From Bradyrhizobium sp. CCGUVB4N (GTDB taxonomy: Bacteria > Pseudomonadota > Alphaproteobacteria > Rhizobiales > Xanthobacteraceae): a stretch of DNA of 64,000 bases. Positions 19,241 through 28,181 of this stretch are shown here, in pieces. The notes under the pieces are model-generated. The model ran no database searches and was not told the DNA's origin. It saw nothing but the letters and a program-made list of their open reading frames with translations. Numbering within the stretch: the stretch's first letter is position 1; each line of letters begins with the position of its first letter. The stretch is taken from positions 4,898,001 to 4,962,000 of the forward strand of contig NZ_JANADP010000001.1 of the NCBI RefSeq assembly GCF_024199945.1, read 5' to 3'. The position numbers and the translations under genes were made by a program.

Positions 19241-20362
19241 ATGAAAGTCGCTTCCATGAATGCGCACCCATCGCTGGTGATCGGAGAGCCGGTCGAGATC
19301 AAGGACACCGCGGCTGAACCGGAGGCCATGGTCCGTTTCGCCGACATCTCGAAGACCTATCCGGCCTATCGCGGCAAGCCCGGCGTCAATGCGCTGGAAG
19401 GCATCGACTTCGCGATCGCGCGTGGTTCCATCACCGGCGTGATCGGCCGCTCCGGCGCCGGCAAGTCGAGCCTGGTTCGGCTGATCAACGGGCTGGAGAA
19501 GCCGACCACGGGCCGCGTCGTCGTCGATGGCAAGGACATCTCGGCGCTCACCGGGCGGGACTTGCGGCTCGCGCAGCGCTCGATCGGCATGATCTTCCAG
19601 CACTTCAACCTGCTGTCGTCGCGCACCGCGGCCGACAACATCGCGCTGCCGCTGGAGATCGCCGGCTGGTCCAAGGCCGACATCAAGGCCCGCGTGGCCG
19701 AGCTGCTGGACCTCGTCGGAATCGCCGACAAGCACGACCGTTACCCCTCGGAACTCTCCGGTGGCCAGAAGCAGCGCGTCGGCATTGCCCGCGCGCTGGC
19801 GACACGGCCGAGCGTGCTGCTGTCGGACGAGGCGACCTCCGCGCTCGATCCGCAGACCACGCGCGCGATCCTCGATCTGCTTGCGAACATCAACCGCGAG
19901 CTCGGCGTGACCATCGTGCTGATCACCCATGAAATGTCCGTGGTGCGCCAGCTCGCCAAGGAAGTCGTCGTGCTCGATGCCGGCCACGTCGTCGAGAGCG
20001 GCCACGTCGCGGATATCTTCACCCATCCCAAACATCCGATCACCCAGTCCTTCCTGGCCGAGGTGACCGGCGACAGCCTGCCGGTCTCTCTGGCCAGCCG
20101 GATCGTGCAGGAGCCGGGCAGCCACGCCGTGATCCGCGTCCAGGTGCGCGGGGCAGCGGCGGGAGACACGCTGATCGCGCGGCTTGCCCGCGAGCTCGGC
20201 CTCGACGTCTCGCTGCTCTCGGCGCGCATCGACGAGATCGGCGGCCAGCATGTCGGATCGCTGGTGCTCGGCATTCCCGGCGGAGACAGCGCTGCGGCGC
20301 GCACGCTGGCCTGGCTGTCGCAATATCAATTCTCGGCGGAGCGTCTCGGCTATGTCGCCTGA
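19241..20362 (+). CDS. metN: MetN methionine ABC transporter ATPase
   Basis: 373-residue ATP-binding subunit. Walker A GRSGAGKSS, the signature LSGGQKQRVGIARAL and Walker B LLSDEATSALD are present. The C-terminal NIL domain (about 290-370), which binds methionine and inhibits transport when the internal pool is high, confirms MetN rather than a general amino-acid ATPase. An in-frame ATG five codons later is an alternative start. About 30 N-terminal residues precede the usual start of the ATPase fold. It overlaps metI by 11 bases. The 233-base leader contains no riboswitch that I can recognise. Confidence 0.94.
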   Translation: MKVASMNAHPSLVIGEPVEIKDTAAEPEAMVRFADISKTYPAYRGKPGVNALEGIDFAIARGSITGVIGRSGAGKSSLVRLINGLEKPTTGRVVVDGKDISALTGRDLRLAQRSIGMIFQHFNLLSSRTAADNIALPLEIAGWSKADIKARVAELLDLVGIADKHDRYPSELSGGQKQRVGIARALATRPSVLLSDEATSALDPQTTRAILDLLANINRELGVTIVLITHEMSVVRQLAKEVVVLDAGHVVESGHVADIFTHPKHPITQSFLAEVTGDSLPVSLASRIVQEPGSHAVIRVQVRGAAAGDTLIARLARELGLDVSLLSARIDEIGGQHVGSLVLGIPGGDSAAARTLAWLSQYQFSAERLGYVA

Positions 20363-21017
20363 ACTCATCAACCTGATTATCCAGGCCACGGGCGAGAGCC
20401 TGTACATGGTCGGCATTGCGGCGCTGCTCGGCACCGCCTTCGGCCTGCCGCTCGGCGTCTTCCTTGCGACCAGCCGGAAGGGCGAGCTGTTCGCGGCTCC
20501 CGCCGTCAATCGCGTGCTCGGCATCGTCGTCAATGCGACGCGCTCGACGCCCTTCATCATCCTCGTCGTTGCCATCATCCCGTTTACGCGGCTGATTGCC
20601 GGCACCTCGATCGGCTCGACCGCGGCGATCGTGCCGCTGACCATCGCGTCGGCGCCGTTCATCGCGCGCCTCGTCGAGGCCGCGATCCGCGAGGTCGATG
20701 GTGGACTGACCGAAACCGCGTCCTCGTTCGGGGCCTCGCCGATCCAGATCGTGTTCAAGGTCTTGATCCCCGAGGCGCTGCCCGGCCTGCTGCTGGCGCT
20801 GACGCTCGCGGTGGTCAGCCTGCTCGGCTACTCCGCCATGGTCGGCGCTGTCGGCGGCGGCGGGCTCGGCGATCTCGGCATCCGCTACGGCTATCAGCGC
20901 TTCATGCCGGAGATGATGCTGGCCGTGGTGGTCGTGCTGATCGCACTGGTGCAGCTGGTCCAGAGCGCAGGCGATTATCTGGCGCGCCGGGTCAACCGCC
21001 GGCTGCGGCATCGCTGA
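20352..21017 (+). CDS. metI: MetI methionine ABC transporter permease
   Basis: 221-residue inner-membrane permease with five predicted helices. It carries the ABC coupling motif EAAIREVDGGLTETASSFGAS near residue 115, followed by IFKVLIPEALPG-type residues. It forms the channel of the MetNIQ importer with MetN. The ATG lies inside the end of metN (11-base overlap), so translation is coupled. MetQ follows after 29 bases. Confidence 0.93.
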   Translation: MSPELINLIIQATGESLYMVGIAALLGTAFGLPLGVFLATSRKGELFAAPAVNRVLGIVVNATRSTPFIILVVAIIPFTRLIAGTSIGSTAAIVPLTIASAPFIARLVEAAIREVDGGLTETASSFGASPIQIVFKVLIPEALPGLLLALTLAVVSLLGYSAMVGAVGGGGLGDLGIRYGYQRFMPEMMLAVVVVLIALVQLVQSAGDYLARRVNRRLRHR

Positions 21018-21046
21018 TCCACACTTTTTCGAAACTGGAGACACCA

Positions 21047-21820
21047 ATGCGTTTTCTCGCAACCCTTGCGGCTGCAGCCTTGCTTGCGACTACGGCCCAC
21101 GCCGAAACCATTCGCGTCGGCGTGACCGCCGGTCCCCACGCCGAGATCATGGACGTCGTGAAGAAGGTCGGCGCCGAGCGCGGCCTCGACATCAAGGTGG
21201 TCGAGTTCACCGACTATGTGATCCCGAACCAGGCGCTGGCACTGAAGGACCTCGAGGCCAACTCGTTCCAGCACGAGCCTTACCTGAAGAACCAGATTTC
21301 GAAGACCGGCTGGAAGATCGTCAAGGTCGCGACCACGATCGGCTCGCCGCAGGGCGTCTACTCGCAAAAATACAAGAAGCTCGCTGAGCTGCCCGAAGGC
21401 GCCCGCGTCGCCATCGCCAACGATCCCTCCAACGGCGCCCGCGGCCTGATGATCCTGGCGCTGCACGGCCTGATCAAGCTGAAGAACCCGAACGACGTCA
21501 GCTCCACGATTGCGGACATCACAGACAACCCGAAGAAGCTCCGCTTCGTCGAGCTCGACGCGGCCCAGCTTCCGCGCGCGCTCCAGGACGTCGATCTGGT
21601 CTCGATCAACAACAATTACGCCGTGCAGGCCGGCCTCAATCCGTCAAAGGATGCGGTTGCGCAGGAGAATCCGGACGGTCCCTGGGTCAACATCCTCGCC
21701 GTCCGCGAAGAAGACAAGGACAAGCCCTGGGTGCAGCAGCTGATCGAGGCCTATCACTCCGATCAGGTGAAGGCGTTCCTGGAGACGCGCTTCAAGGGCA
21801 CGTACCTTCCGACCTGGTAG
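21047..21820 (+). CDS. metQ: MetQ methionine-binding protein (NlpA family)
   Basis: 257-residue periplasmic binding protein of the NlpA/MetQ family. It has a type I signal peptide, MRFLATLAAAALLATTAHA, cleaved before ETIRVG. There is no lipobox cysteine, so it is a soluble rather than lipid-anchored protein. Conserved binding-site regions are seen at VTAGPHAEIMD, FTDYVIPNQAL and FQHEPYL. It delivers methionine to MetNI. A GC-rich hairpin begins at its stop codon. Confidence 0.94.
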   Translation: MRFLATLAAAALLATTAHAETIRVGVTAGPHAEIMDVVKKVGAERGLDIKVVEFTDYVIPNQALALKDLEANSFQHEPYLKNQISKTGWKIVKVATTIGSPQGVYSQKYKKLAELPEGARVAIANDPSNGARGLMILALHGLIKLKNPNDVSSTIADITDNPKKLRFVELDAAQLPRALQDVDLVSINNNYAVQAGLNPSKDAVAQENPDGPWVNILAVREEDKDKPWVQQLIEAYHSDQVKAFLETRFKGTYLPTW

Positions 21821-21849
21821 GCTCGCGCAGGCGCGTCAGGCCGCGAGCC
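21820..21849. terminator. Hairpin between convergent metQ and araC-type genes
   Basis: GGCTCGCG (21820-21827) and CGCGAGCC (21842-21849) form a perfect 8-base stem with a 14-base loop. It includes the metQ stop base and the last codons of the convergent regulator. With no T tract, a bidirectional terminator role is plausible but unproven. Confidence 0.4.
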
Positions 21850-22819
21850 TGGCGCGCCGCAGCGTCTCCGAGGGCAGCTCTGCGAAGTGGCGCTTGTAGT
21901 CGAGCGAGAACTGGCTGAAGTGCCAGAAGCCGTGCTGCACGGCGACGTCGTAGATTGACGCTTCCGTACCGCGCTTGAGGTCGCGCCGCACGCGGTTCAG
22001 CCGCATCGCCCGCCAATAGTGCATCGGGCTGGTGCCCACCACCTCCTGGAAGCAATAGCCGAGCTTGCGCGGGCTGGCACCCACCGCCTTGCAGACCTCC
22101 AGCAGCGACAGCGCGCGCTCACCGCTGCCATGCATCAGCTCACGGGCACGATCCACGGTCCGCTTCCGCGCAGCCGAACTGCGGCCGGGATCGCTCGGGC
22201 GTGCCGTCGGCAGCATGTCCATGATCTCGACGAGGAGGGCGTCTTCCAGCGCCTGCCGGGCGGCCGGATCGTCCAGGCGCTCGGGCGCGTTTCTAATGGT
22301 CTCCTGAATGGCGGCGAGATGGGCGCGCAGTCGCGCGACAGGAGCTTCGGCCGTCTCGATCACCCGCAGCTGGTGCCAGACGGCGCGCGGCAACTCGATA
22401 TCGAGCCGGGCTGCAAGCTCCGCGATCAGCACCGTGCTGGCAACGACGCCGCGCAGCTCGAAGGCCCTCGGCGTGCACATGTCGATCTCGGCATCGATGC
22501 TGGCGAGCACGCGGGCGCCTCTCGCGCTGGTTCCGTTGCAGCTGAGTTCGCCATAGTCGTCCCAGGGCAGGCCGATGCCAAAACTGTCGGCACCTAACTG
22601 GCCGTATTGGCGCACTTGCTGGCTGGTGATCTCGCGGAACACCTCAAGCCGGGGCAGGGTCAGTTGCGTAAAGCTGCCCCGGAACGCCCCGGCGCTGATC
22701 TGGTCGTAGCTCAGCCTCCAGCGGCCGAGCTTGGCGCAATGCTCGTCGACATCCGTGCTATCAGCCTGAAGCAGGCTGGCAGCCGAGTCTTGAATCGGAA
22801 GAGTTGCGCTTAAGGCCAT
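21836..22819 (-). CDS. AraC-family transcriptional regulator
   Basis: 327 residues. The N-terminal two thirds resemble the AraC-binding-like domain found next to oxidation and aromatic-amine genes (TQLTLPRLEVFREITSQQVRQYGQ). The last 100 residues hold the paired helix-turn-helix of the family (LSLLEVCKAVGASPRKLGYCFQEVVGTSPMHYWRAMRL). It diverges from the serine hydrolase/amine oxidase pair, so these are its likely targets. The 188-base divergent region contains an inverted repeat at 22908-22932 that could be an operator. Confidence 0.88.
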   Translation of the reverse strand: MALSATLPIQDSAASLLQADSTDVDEHCAKLGRWRLSYDQISAGAFRGSFTQLTLPRLEVFREITSQQVRQYGQLGADSFGIGLPWDDYGELSCNGTSARGARVLASIDAEIDMCTPRAFELRGVVASTVLIAELAARLDIELPRAVWHQLRVIETAEAPVARLRAHLAAIQETIRNAPERLDDPAARQALEDALLVEIMDMLPTARPSDPGRSSAARKRTVDRARELMHGSGERALSLLEVCKAVGASPRKLGYCFQEVVGTSPMHYWRAMRLNRVRRDLKRGTEASIYDVAVQHGFWHFSQFSLDYKRHFAELPSETLRRARLAA

Positions 22820-22907
22820 GACCGGACGTCAGAATTTGTCAGACGAAAACCACCAGCAAGAACTGCGCCAAGACTGGCACGCCCTGCGTCCGAGTCCAGC
22901 AAAATAT

Positions 22908-22932
22908 TGCGGGATTTCGATAACGTCCCGCA
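22908..22932. promoter_or_regulatory. Inverted repeat in AraC/serine hydrolase divergent region
   Basis: TGCGGGA (22908-22914) and TCCCGCA (22926-22932) are perfect 7-base arms with an 11-base centre. It lies 76 bases before the serine hydrolase start and about 90 bases from the regulator start, a suitable place for an operator of either gene. Function inferred from position only. Confidence 0.4.
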
Positions 22933-23007
22933 CGGCCTTCCGTGCAGTCTTCCTCCCCAGCCGTTCCCGACACCGGGGTTGGGATCGCGCCTTGTGGAGG
23001 GATCGAG

Positions 23008-24204
23008 ATGCGACCGACCGAGATCATGCGCGGCAGCCCGCCCGCACCCGAGGCCCAGGTGACCCGCGCCAACTGGCGCAGTTTTCCAGCGATCCGCTGG
23101 GGCTTCACGCACGTTCGCGAAGTGCTGCCGACCGCCGACATCCGTCGCTCCGCGCATCCGACGCCCATTCAAAGCGCACCACGCGAGTTGGCAAAACTCG
23201 GCTTCACCGCGCCCGACGACAAGGCGACTACGATCGAGGCGACGCTACGCGAGACCCAGTCCGACACGCTGCTCGTGATGCATCGGGGCACGTTGATCCA
23301 CGAATGGTATGGCGACGGCATGGGCGTGACCACGCCGCACCTGATCTGCTCCATCAGCAAGGCGATCGCCGGGACGCTCGGCGGCGTGCTGGCGGCGCGC
23401 GGGCTGGTCGATCCGGAGGCGAGGGTGGTGCGCTACGTGCCGGAGCTCGAGACCTCGGTTTACGGCACCTGCACCGTGCGCAACCTGCTCGACATGGCCG
23501 TCGCGATCCAATTCGAGGAAGACTACGAAGACCCCGCCGGCGACGTCGCGCGCTACCGCTTCTCATCGGGCTGGGATGTGCCACCGCCGGGTATCGAGCC
23601 CGGCCATCAGCGCGCCTATCTCGCGACGCTCCGCGGCACCGGCAAGCCGCACGGCAAGGTGTTCCACTACGTCTCGACCAACACCGAGGTGCTCGGCTGG
23701 GTCTACGAGCGTGCCTGCGGCATGCCCTATCCAAGCATTCTGTCCGAATTTCTCTGGCAGCCCCTGGGCGCCGAGGAGGACGGCTCGCTCACGCTCGACA
23801 GCCACGGCATGGGCCGCATCGCTGGCGGAATCTCCGTCACCGCGCGCGACCTGCTGCGCTTTGGCGAGATGATGCGCAATCGCGGCGTCGTCGAGGGGCG
23901 GCAGGTCGTGCCGGGCTGGTGGGTCGACGATATCCGCGAGAATGGCGATCCCAAGGCCTGGGCTGACGGTGACCTCGCGGAATTCTTCCCGGGCGCGCGC
24001 TACCGCAGCAAATGGTTCACGATCGACCCGGCGCGCAACGCGCTTACCGCGATCGGCATCCACGGCCAGCACCTCTATGTCGATCTCGAAACGGACACCG
24101 TCATCGTCAAGCTCGCGACGCAGCCCAAGGCGATGGACGTCCCGATCGACCAACGCTGGTTCGCGGCCTACCGCGCCATCACCACACATCTCGCTCCGCG
24201 CTGA
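23008..24204 (+). CDS. Beta-lactamase-fold serine hydrolase
   Basis: 398-residue serine hydrolase of the class C beta-lactamase/penicillin-binding superfamily (S12-like). The nucleophile motif is S115-I-S-K118, and the second motif appears as YVSTNTEVLG. No signal peptide is seen, so it probably acts in the cytoplasm as an esterase, amidase or related hydrolase rather than on antibiotics. The ATG at 23008 follows GGAGG. The amine oxidase gene starts 15 bases after the stop, so the two are co-transcribed and may act on one nitrogen-containing compound. Confidence 0.85.
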   Translation: MRPTEIMRGSPPAPEAQVTRANWRSFPAIRWGFTHVREVLPTADIRRSAHPTPIQSAPRELAKLGFTAPDDKATTIEATLRETQSDTLLVMHRGTLIHEWYGDGMGVTTPHLICSISKAIAGTLGGVLAARGLVDPEARVVRYVPELETSVYGTCTVRNLLDMAVAIQFEEDYEDPAGDVARYRFSSGWDVPPPGIEPGHQRAYLATLRGTGKPHGKVFHYVSTNTEVLGWVYERACGMPYPSILSEFLWQPLGAEEDGSLTLDSHGMGRIAGGISVTARDLLRFGEMMRNRGVVEGRQVVPGWWVDDIRENGDPKAWADGDLAEFFPGARYRSKWFTIDPARNALTAIGIHGQHLYVDLETDTVIVKLATQPKAMDVPIDQRWFAAYRAITTHLAPR

Positions 24205-24219
24205 TCTCTGGACATCATC

Positions 24220-26214
24220 ATGCTCGATACCGTCAAAGCCAAATCGCAGGCGCAGACCGCGACGCCGCATCCGCTCGACCCGCTGACCGCCGAGGAGATC
24301 ACCGCCGCCTGCACGCTGGTGCGTACGGGCTCAGCCTCGCCGGAGAATTGTCGCTTCCCGACGGTGCGGCTGGAAGAGCCGACCAAGCAGGAGCTGGCCG
24401 CGGGTGGCGTGCCGCGTCGTGCGTTCGCGCTGACACTCGATGTCGCGACAGGAGAGGCGATCGAGCACATCGTCGATCTCGCCCGCAATGAGATTGTCGC
24501 CCGAAAAGTCATTCCGAACCGGGAGGCGCCCTATGGGCAGCCGTCGGTGATGCTGGAGGAAATCATCAAGTGCGAGGCTATGGTCAAGGCCGATCCCGGC
24601 TGGCGAAATGCGATGTACCGGCGTGGCCTCACCGACAAGGACATCGAGCTGGTCCAGGTCGATCCGTTCTCCTCGGGCTTCTTCGATTTTGAGTATGAGC
24701 GCGGCGCGCGCATCGTCCGCGCTGTCAGCTTCTTTCGCGAGCATCTCCAGGACAACGGCTATGCTCATCCGATCGAGGGCGTGGTTGCGGTCGTCGACCT
24801 CATCAGCGGCAAAGTGCTCGACCTCACTGACGGGGACCCGATCGTGCCGATCCCGCGCAAGAAGCGGAATTACGGCGCGCATGAAGTCACCAATACGCGA
24901 ACCGACATCAAGCCGCTGCATATCGAGCAGCCCGAGGGCGCGAGCTTTGAGGTCGACGGCTGGAAGGTCGACTGGCAGAAATGGAGTTTTCGCGTCGGCT
25001 TCACGCCGCGCGAAGGGCTGGTGCTGCATCAGCTCGCCTACCAGGACGGCGCGCGCAAGCGGTCGCTGATCCATCGCGCCAGCGTCACCGAGATGGTGGT
25101 GCCTTACGCCGATCCCAGCGCGAACCATTTCTGGAAGTCGGCGTTCGATGCCGGCGAATACGGCCTCGGCATGCTCGCCAATGCGCTCGAGCTCGGCTGC
25201 GACTGCCTCGGCAACATCCACTATTTCAACGTGCCGGCCGCCGACAACAATGGAAAACCCTTCGTCATGCAGAACGCTATCTGCATGCATGAAGAAGACT
25301 ACGGAATTGCCTGGAAGCACTACGAATTCCGCAACGGCCTGTTCGAGGTGCGGCGCTCGCGGCGGCTCGTGATTTCGTTCTTCGCCACCGTCGGAAACTA
25401 CGACTACGGCTTCTACTGGTATCTCTACCAGGACGGCACGATCCAGCTCGAAACAAAGCTCACCGGCATCATCCAGACCGCCGCCGTACCGTCTGGCGAA
25501 AAGTACAAATGGGGCGGGATGGTCGACGACAATCTCGGCGGCCCGACACACCAGCACTTCTTCAACGTGCGCATGCACATGGATCTCGACGGCGGCGGCA
25601 ACACCGTCAGCGAGCACGAGTTCGTGCCGCGGCCCTGGGGGGCGGACAACCCGCACGGCAATGCGTTCGACGCCACCACGCGCGTGCTGTCACGCGAGCG
25701 CGATGCCGCCGCCATTGCCAATGGCGAGACCGGCCGCTTCTGGAAGATCAGCAATCCCAACGAGACCAATTCGGTCGGCAACGCGCCGGCCTACAAGCTC
25801 GTGGTCAATCCAAGCCCTCTGATGCTGGCCCAGGAGGGCAGCTACGTCCGAAGGCGCGGCGGTTTTGCGACCAAGCACGTTTGGGTGACGGCCTTCGACG
25901 CGGCGGAAAAGTACGCCAGCGGCGACTATCCCAACAACCATGCCGGCGGCGACGGCTTGCCGCGCTATGCCGCGCAGAACCGCAACATCGAGAATACCGA
26001 CATCGTGCTGTGGCACTCCTTCGGCCACACCCACATCTGCAAGCCCGAGGATTTTCCGATCATGCCGGTCGAATATGCCGGCTTCACGCTGAAGCCGACC
26101 GGCTTCTTCGCGGCCAATGCGGCCGGCGACATCCCGCCGGACCGCAACAGCCGCAGCGTGCTTGCGGGTGAGCAGAAGGACGCCGGCAGCGGGTCGTGCT
26201 GCCACAAGGGCTAG
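24220..26214 (+). CDS. Copper-containing primary-amine oxidase
   Basis: 664-residue copper amine oxidase, the full length for the family. Tyr394 in the motif TVGNYDYG is the residue that matures to topaquinone. The copper ligands are the HQH of THQHFFNV and a later His in WHSFGHTHICKPEDFPIMP. The catalytic base Asp is in FDAGEYGLG. It oxidises primary amines to aldehydes with release of ammonia and hydrogen peroxide. No signal peptide is seen. Second gene of the unit controlled, probably, by the divergent AraC regulator. Confidence 0.95.
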   Translation: MLDTVKAKSQAQTATPHPLDPLTAEEITAACTLVRTGSASPENCRFPTVRLEEPTKQELAAGGVPRRAFALTLDVATGEAIEHIVDLARNEIVARKVIPNREAPYGQPSVMLEEIIKCEAMVKADPGWRNAMYRRGLTDKDIELVQVDPFSSGFFDFEYERGARIVRAVSFFREHLQDNGYAHPIEGVVAVVDLISGKVLDLTDGDPIVPIPRKKRNYGAHEVTNTRTDIKPLHIEQPEGASFEVDGWKVDWQKWSFRVGFTPREGLVLHQLAYQDGARKRSLIHRASVTEMVVPYADPSANHFWKSAFDAGEYGLGMLANALELGCDCLGNIHYFNVPAADNNGKPFVMQNAICMHEEDYGIAWKHYEFRNGLFEVRRSRRLVISFFATVGNYDYGFYWYLYQDGTIQLETKLTGIIQTAAVPSGEKYKWGGMVDDNLGGPTHQHFFNVRMHMDLDGGGNTVSEHEFVPRPWGADNPHGNAFDATTRVLSRERDAAAIANGETGRFWKISNPNETNSVGNAPAYKLVVNPSPLMLAQEGSYVRRRGGFATKHVWVTAFDAAEKYASGDYPNNHAGGDGLPRYAAQNRNIENTDIVLWHSFGHTHICKPEDFPIMPVEYAGFTLKPTGFFAANAAGDIPPDRNSRSVLAGEQKDAGSGSCCHKG

Positions 26215-26291
26215 GTCTGCAGACCGCGCGGTAGGGGCTTGCTCAAGCACTAGCGGGAGCGCAACATCCACGACGGTCGTGGAGGCGCCCG

Positions 26292-27614
26292 ATGAGCGAT
26301 TTCGAATTGCCTGTGACCCGCTACGCGCTAAGCGGGGAGCTCAACATCGCATATCAAACAATCGGTGAAGGACCGATCGATCTCATCATCGTCCCCGGCA
26401 TGGTGTCCCATGTCGAGTTCATGCATGAAGGCCCGGGATACACGGCCTCGTTGCGGCGCCTGTCTCATTTCGCCCGGGTCGTCACCTTTGACAAGCGAGG
26501 CCAGGGCCTCTCCGACAGAATGCCGGATGCTCCCTCGCTTGAACAGCGCATGGACGACGTTCGAGCCATCATGGATGAAATCGGTTCGCCCCGTGCGGCC
26601 CTGATGGGTATCTCCGAAGGTTCGGCAATGAGCATCTTGTTTGCCGCGACATACCCCGATCGCGTCTCTCATCTCATTCTGTACGCCGGCTTTGCGAGCT
26701 CACCGGCCCAAAAGGCCGCGAACTACGCAGCGCTCGTGTCCGAACGTGCAAAGGCGTGGGGAACGGGGGGATTGATCAATCTTATCAATCCGAGTGAGGC
26801 TCATAACCCTGAGGCGGTCAAACATTTCGCCAAGTTTGAAAGGCTGTCTGCCAGCCCAGGGGCGTTCAAGTCCTTTTCCTTGCTGAACGCCGCTATCGAC
26901 GTCGAGTCCATATTGTCGGTGGTGCGAGTACCAACATTGATCCTTCACCGCGAGACGGACGCTCTCATTCCGGTGCAAGCCGGACGAAATCTCGCAAGGA
27001 AGATTCCCGACGCCAAATATATCGAGTACCCGGATGGTGATCACATACTGGGCTCCGGTGACGCCGACACCCTGTTAGGAGACGTCGAAGAGTTCATCAC
27101 GGGCAGCCGCGAAAGCTCATCGCGCGACGGGGAGCGGGTTTTGGCGACCGTGCTTTTCACCGATATCGTCGATTCCACGCGCAACGCTGCCAATATGGGA
27201 GACCTGAAATGGCGACAGGTTCTGGACCGGCATGATCAGTTGGCAAAAGACGTCATCCAGCAGCATCGCGGCACGTTCATAAAAAGCACAGGTGATGGCA
27301 TCCTGGCGACATTCGACGGCCCCGGCCGCGCGGTTCGTTGCGCGCTGGCTTTCAGTCATTCCTCGAAGCAACTGGGTCTGGCGGTGCGAGCGGGTCTTCA
27401 CACAGGTGAGATTGAGATCAGGGGCGGCGACATCGGCGGGATTGCCGTGCACGCGGCCGCGCGCGTCATGGGGCATTCGAACGCTGACGAGGTTCTGGTC
27501 TCAAGGGTCGTAACTGATCTGGTTGCCGGCGCGGGTTTGAGCTTCGCCTCGCGTGGTTCGCACGAATTCAAGGGCCTTCCGGGCCGATGGGATATTTTCG
27601 CCGCCAGCCTGTAA
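26292..27614 (+). CDS. Alpha/beta hydrolase fused to class III adenylate/guanylate cyclase
   Basis: 440 residues with two domains. Residues 1-275 are an alpha/beta hydrolase with nucleophile elbow GISEG (Ser near 108) and the final His in EYPDGDHIL. Residues 285-440 are a class III nucleotide cyclase domain with metal-binding Asp in LFTDIVDST and in KSTGDGILATF. The usual Asn-Arg pair of the second half reads HAAAR, so Asn is replaced by His and the Arg is kept. The hydrolase half may sense or bind a small molecule and control cAMP production. Base composition is slightly less GC-rich than that of its neighbours. Confidence 0.88.
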   Translation: MSDFELPVTRYALSGELNIAYQTIGEGPIDLIIVPGMVSHVEFMHEGPGYTASLRRLSHFARVVTFDKRGQGLSDRMPDAPSLEQRMDDVRAIMDEIGSPRAALMGISEGSAMSILFAATYPDRVSHLILYAGFASSPAQKAANYAALVSERAKAWGTGGLINLINPSEAHNPEAVKHFAKFERLSASPGAFKSFSLLNAAIDVESILSVVRVPTLILHRETDALIPVQAGRNLARKIPDAKYIEYPDGDHILGSGDADTLLGDVEEFITGSRESSSRDGERVLATVLFTDIVDSTRNAANMGDLKWRQVLDRHDQLAKDVIQQHRGTFIKSTGDGILATFDGPGRAVRCALAFSHSSKQLGLAVRAGLHTGEIEIRGGDIGGIAVHAAARVMGHSNADEVLVSRVVTDLVAGAGLSFASRGSHEFKGLPGRWDIFAASL

Positions 27615-27681
27615 CGGTGATTGCCAGAGCCCTTGGCACGCCCGGGAGAGCCAGCCGAAAAACAGACGTTCGCGGAAACAG

Positions 27682-28074
27682 CTAGTTCGCCGGCGGATAG
27701 TAGAGAAATTCGATCATCAGGCAGCCATCGCGGGTGAAGGACGGTCCATGCTCGACATGGGCCGGCCTCACGGCATAGGTGCCGGCCTCCAGCAACTGCG
27801 TTTCCTGTGACGGCATGCCGATCGACAGCGTGCCCGAAACCAAAAAGACTTCCTCGCACCAATCATGCGAGACCGGATGGTCTACAGATGCTCCCGCAGC
27901 CCAGCGCGACAGGCGGGTCACGGCGCCCGTCCGCGTCGGATGATCGAAACGGCCGGACAGGATCTTTTCCTCGACCCCGACATAGCCGGGCACGGCCCGC
28001 CATCCCTCATCGGCCAGAGCGTTGAAAAACTCCCTGTGGTCCTTCATGAACCGACCGAAGCCGGGCTCCGTCAT
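27682..28074 (-). CDS. Cupin-domain protein
   Basis: 130-residue single cupin. The metal-binding first motif is seen around DHPVSHDWCEEVFLVSGTLSIG, and the second around GTYAVRPAHVEHGPSF. Such small cupins are dioxygenase-like, isomerase-like or sensor proteins; the substrate cannot be assigned. It is convergent with the cyclase fusion gene and lies upstream of no evident partner; the PilZ-XRE gene on the same strand ends 107 bases before its start. Confidence 0.8.
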   Translation of the reverse strand: MTEPGFGRFMKDHREFFNALADEGWRAVPGYVGVEEKILSGRFDHPTRTGAVTRLSRWAAGASVDHPVSHDWCEEVFLVSGTLSIGMPSQETQLLEAGTYAVRPAHVEHGPSFTRDGCLMIEFLYYPPAN

Positions 28075-28181
28075 GCAATCATCTCCCGCGTCGACGCTGA
28101 CACAGGTGCGAGCTTACAGCAGGCAAAAGGCGTTTCCCACATGGACCGGCAGAGCAGGGCTGTCCCGCAGGGGCAGTGCGC

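Noticed and set aside
22860..22900. TGGCACGCCCTGCG as a sigma-54 promoter
   Set aside because: Spacing between the GG and GC elements is 8, not 10, so it does not match the -24/-12 pattern. No other good sigma-54 site was seen.
26212..26225. GGTCTGCAGACC palindrome at the amine oxidase stop
   Set aside because: It has no loop and cannot form a useful hairpin. It is short enough to arise by chance.
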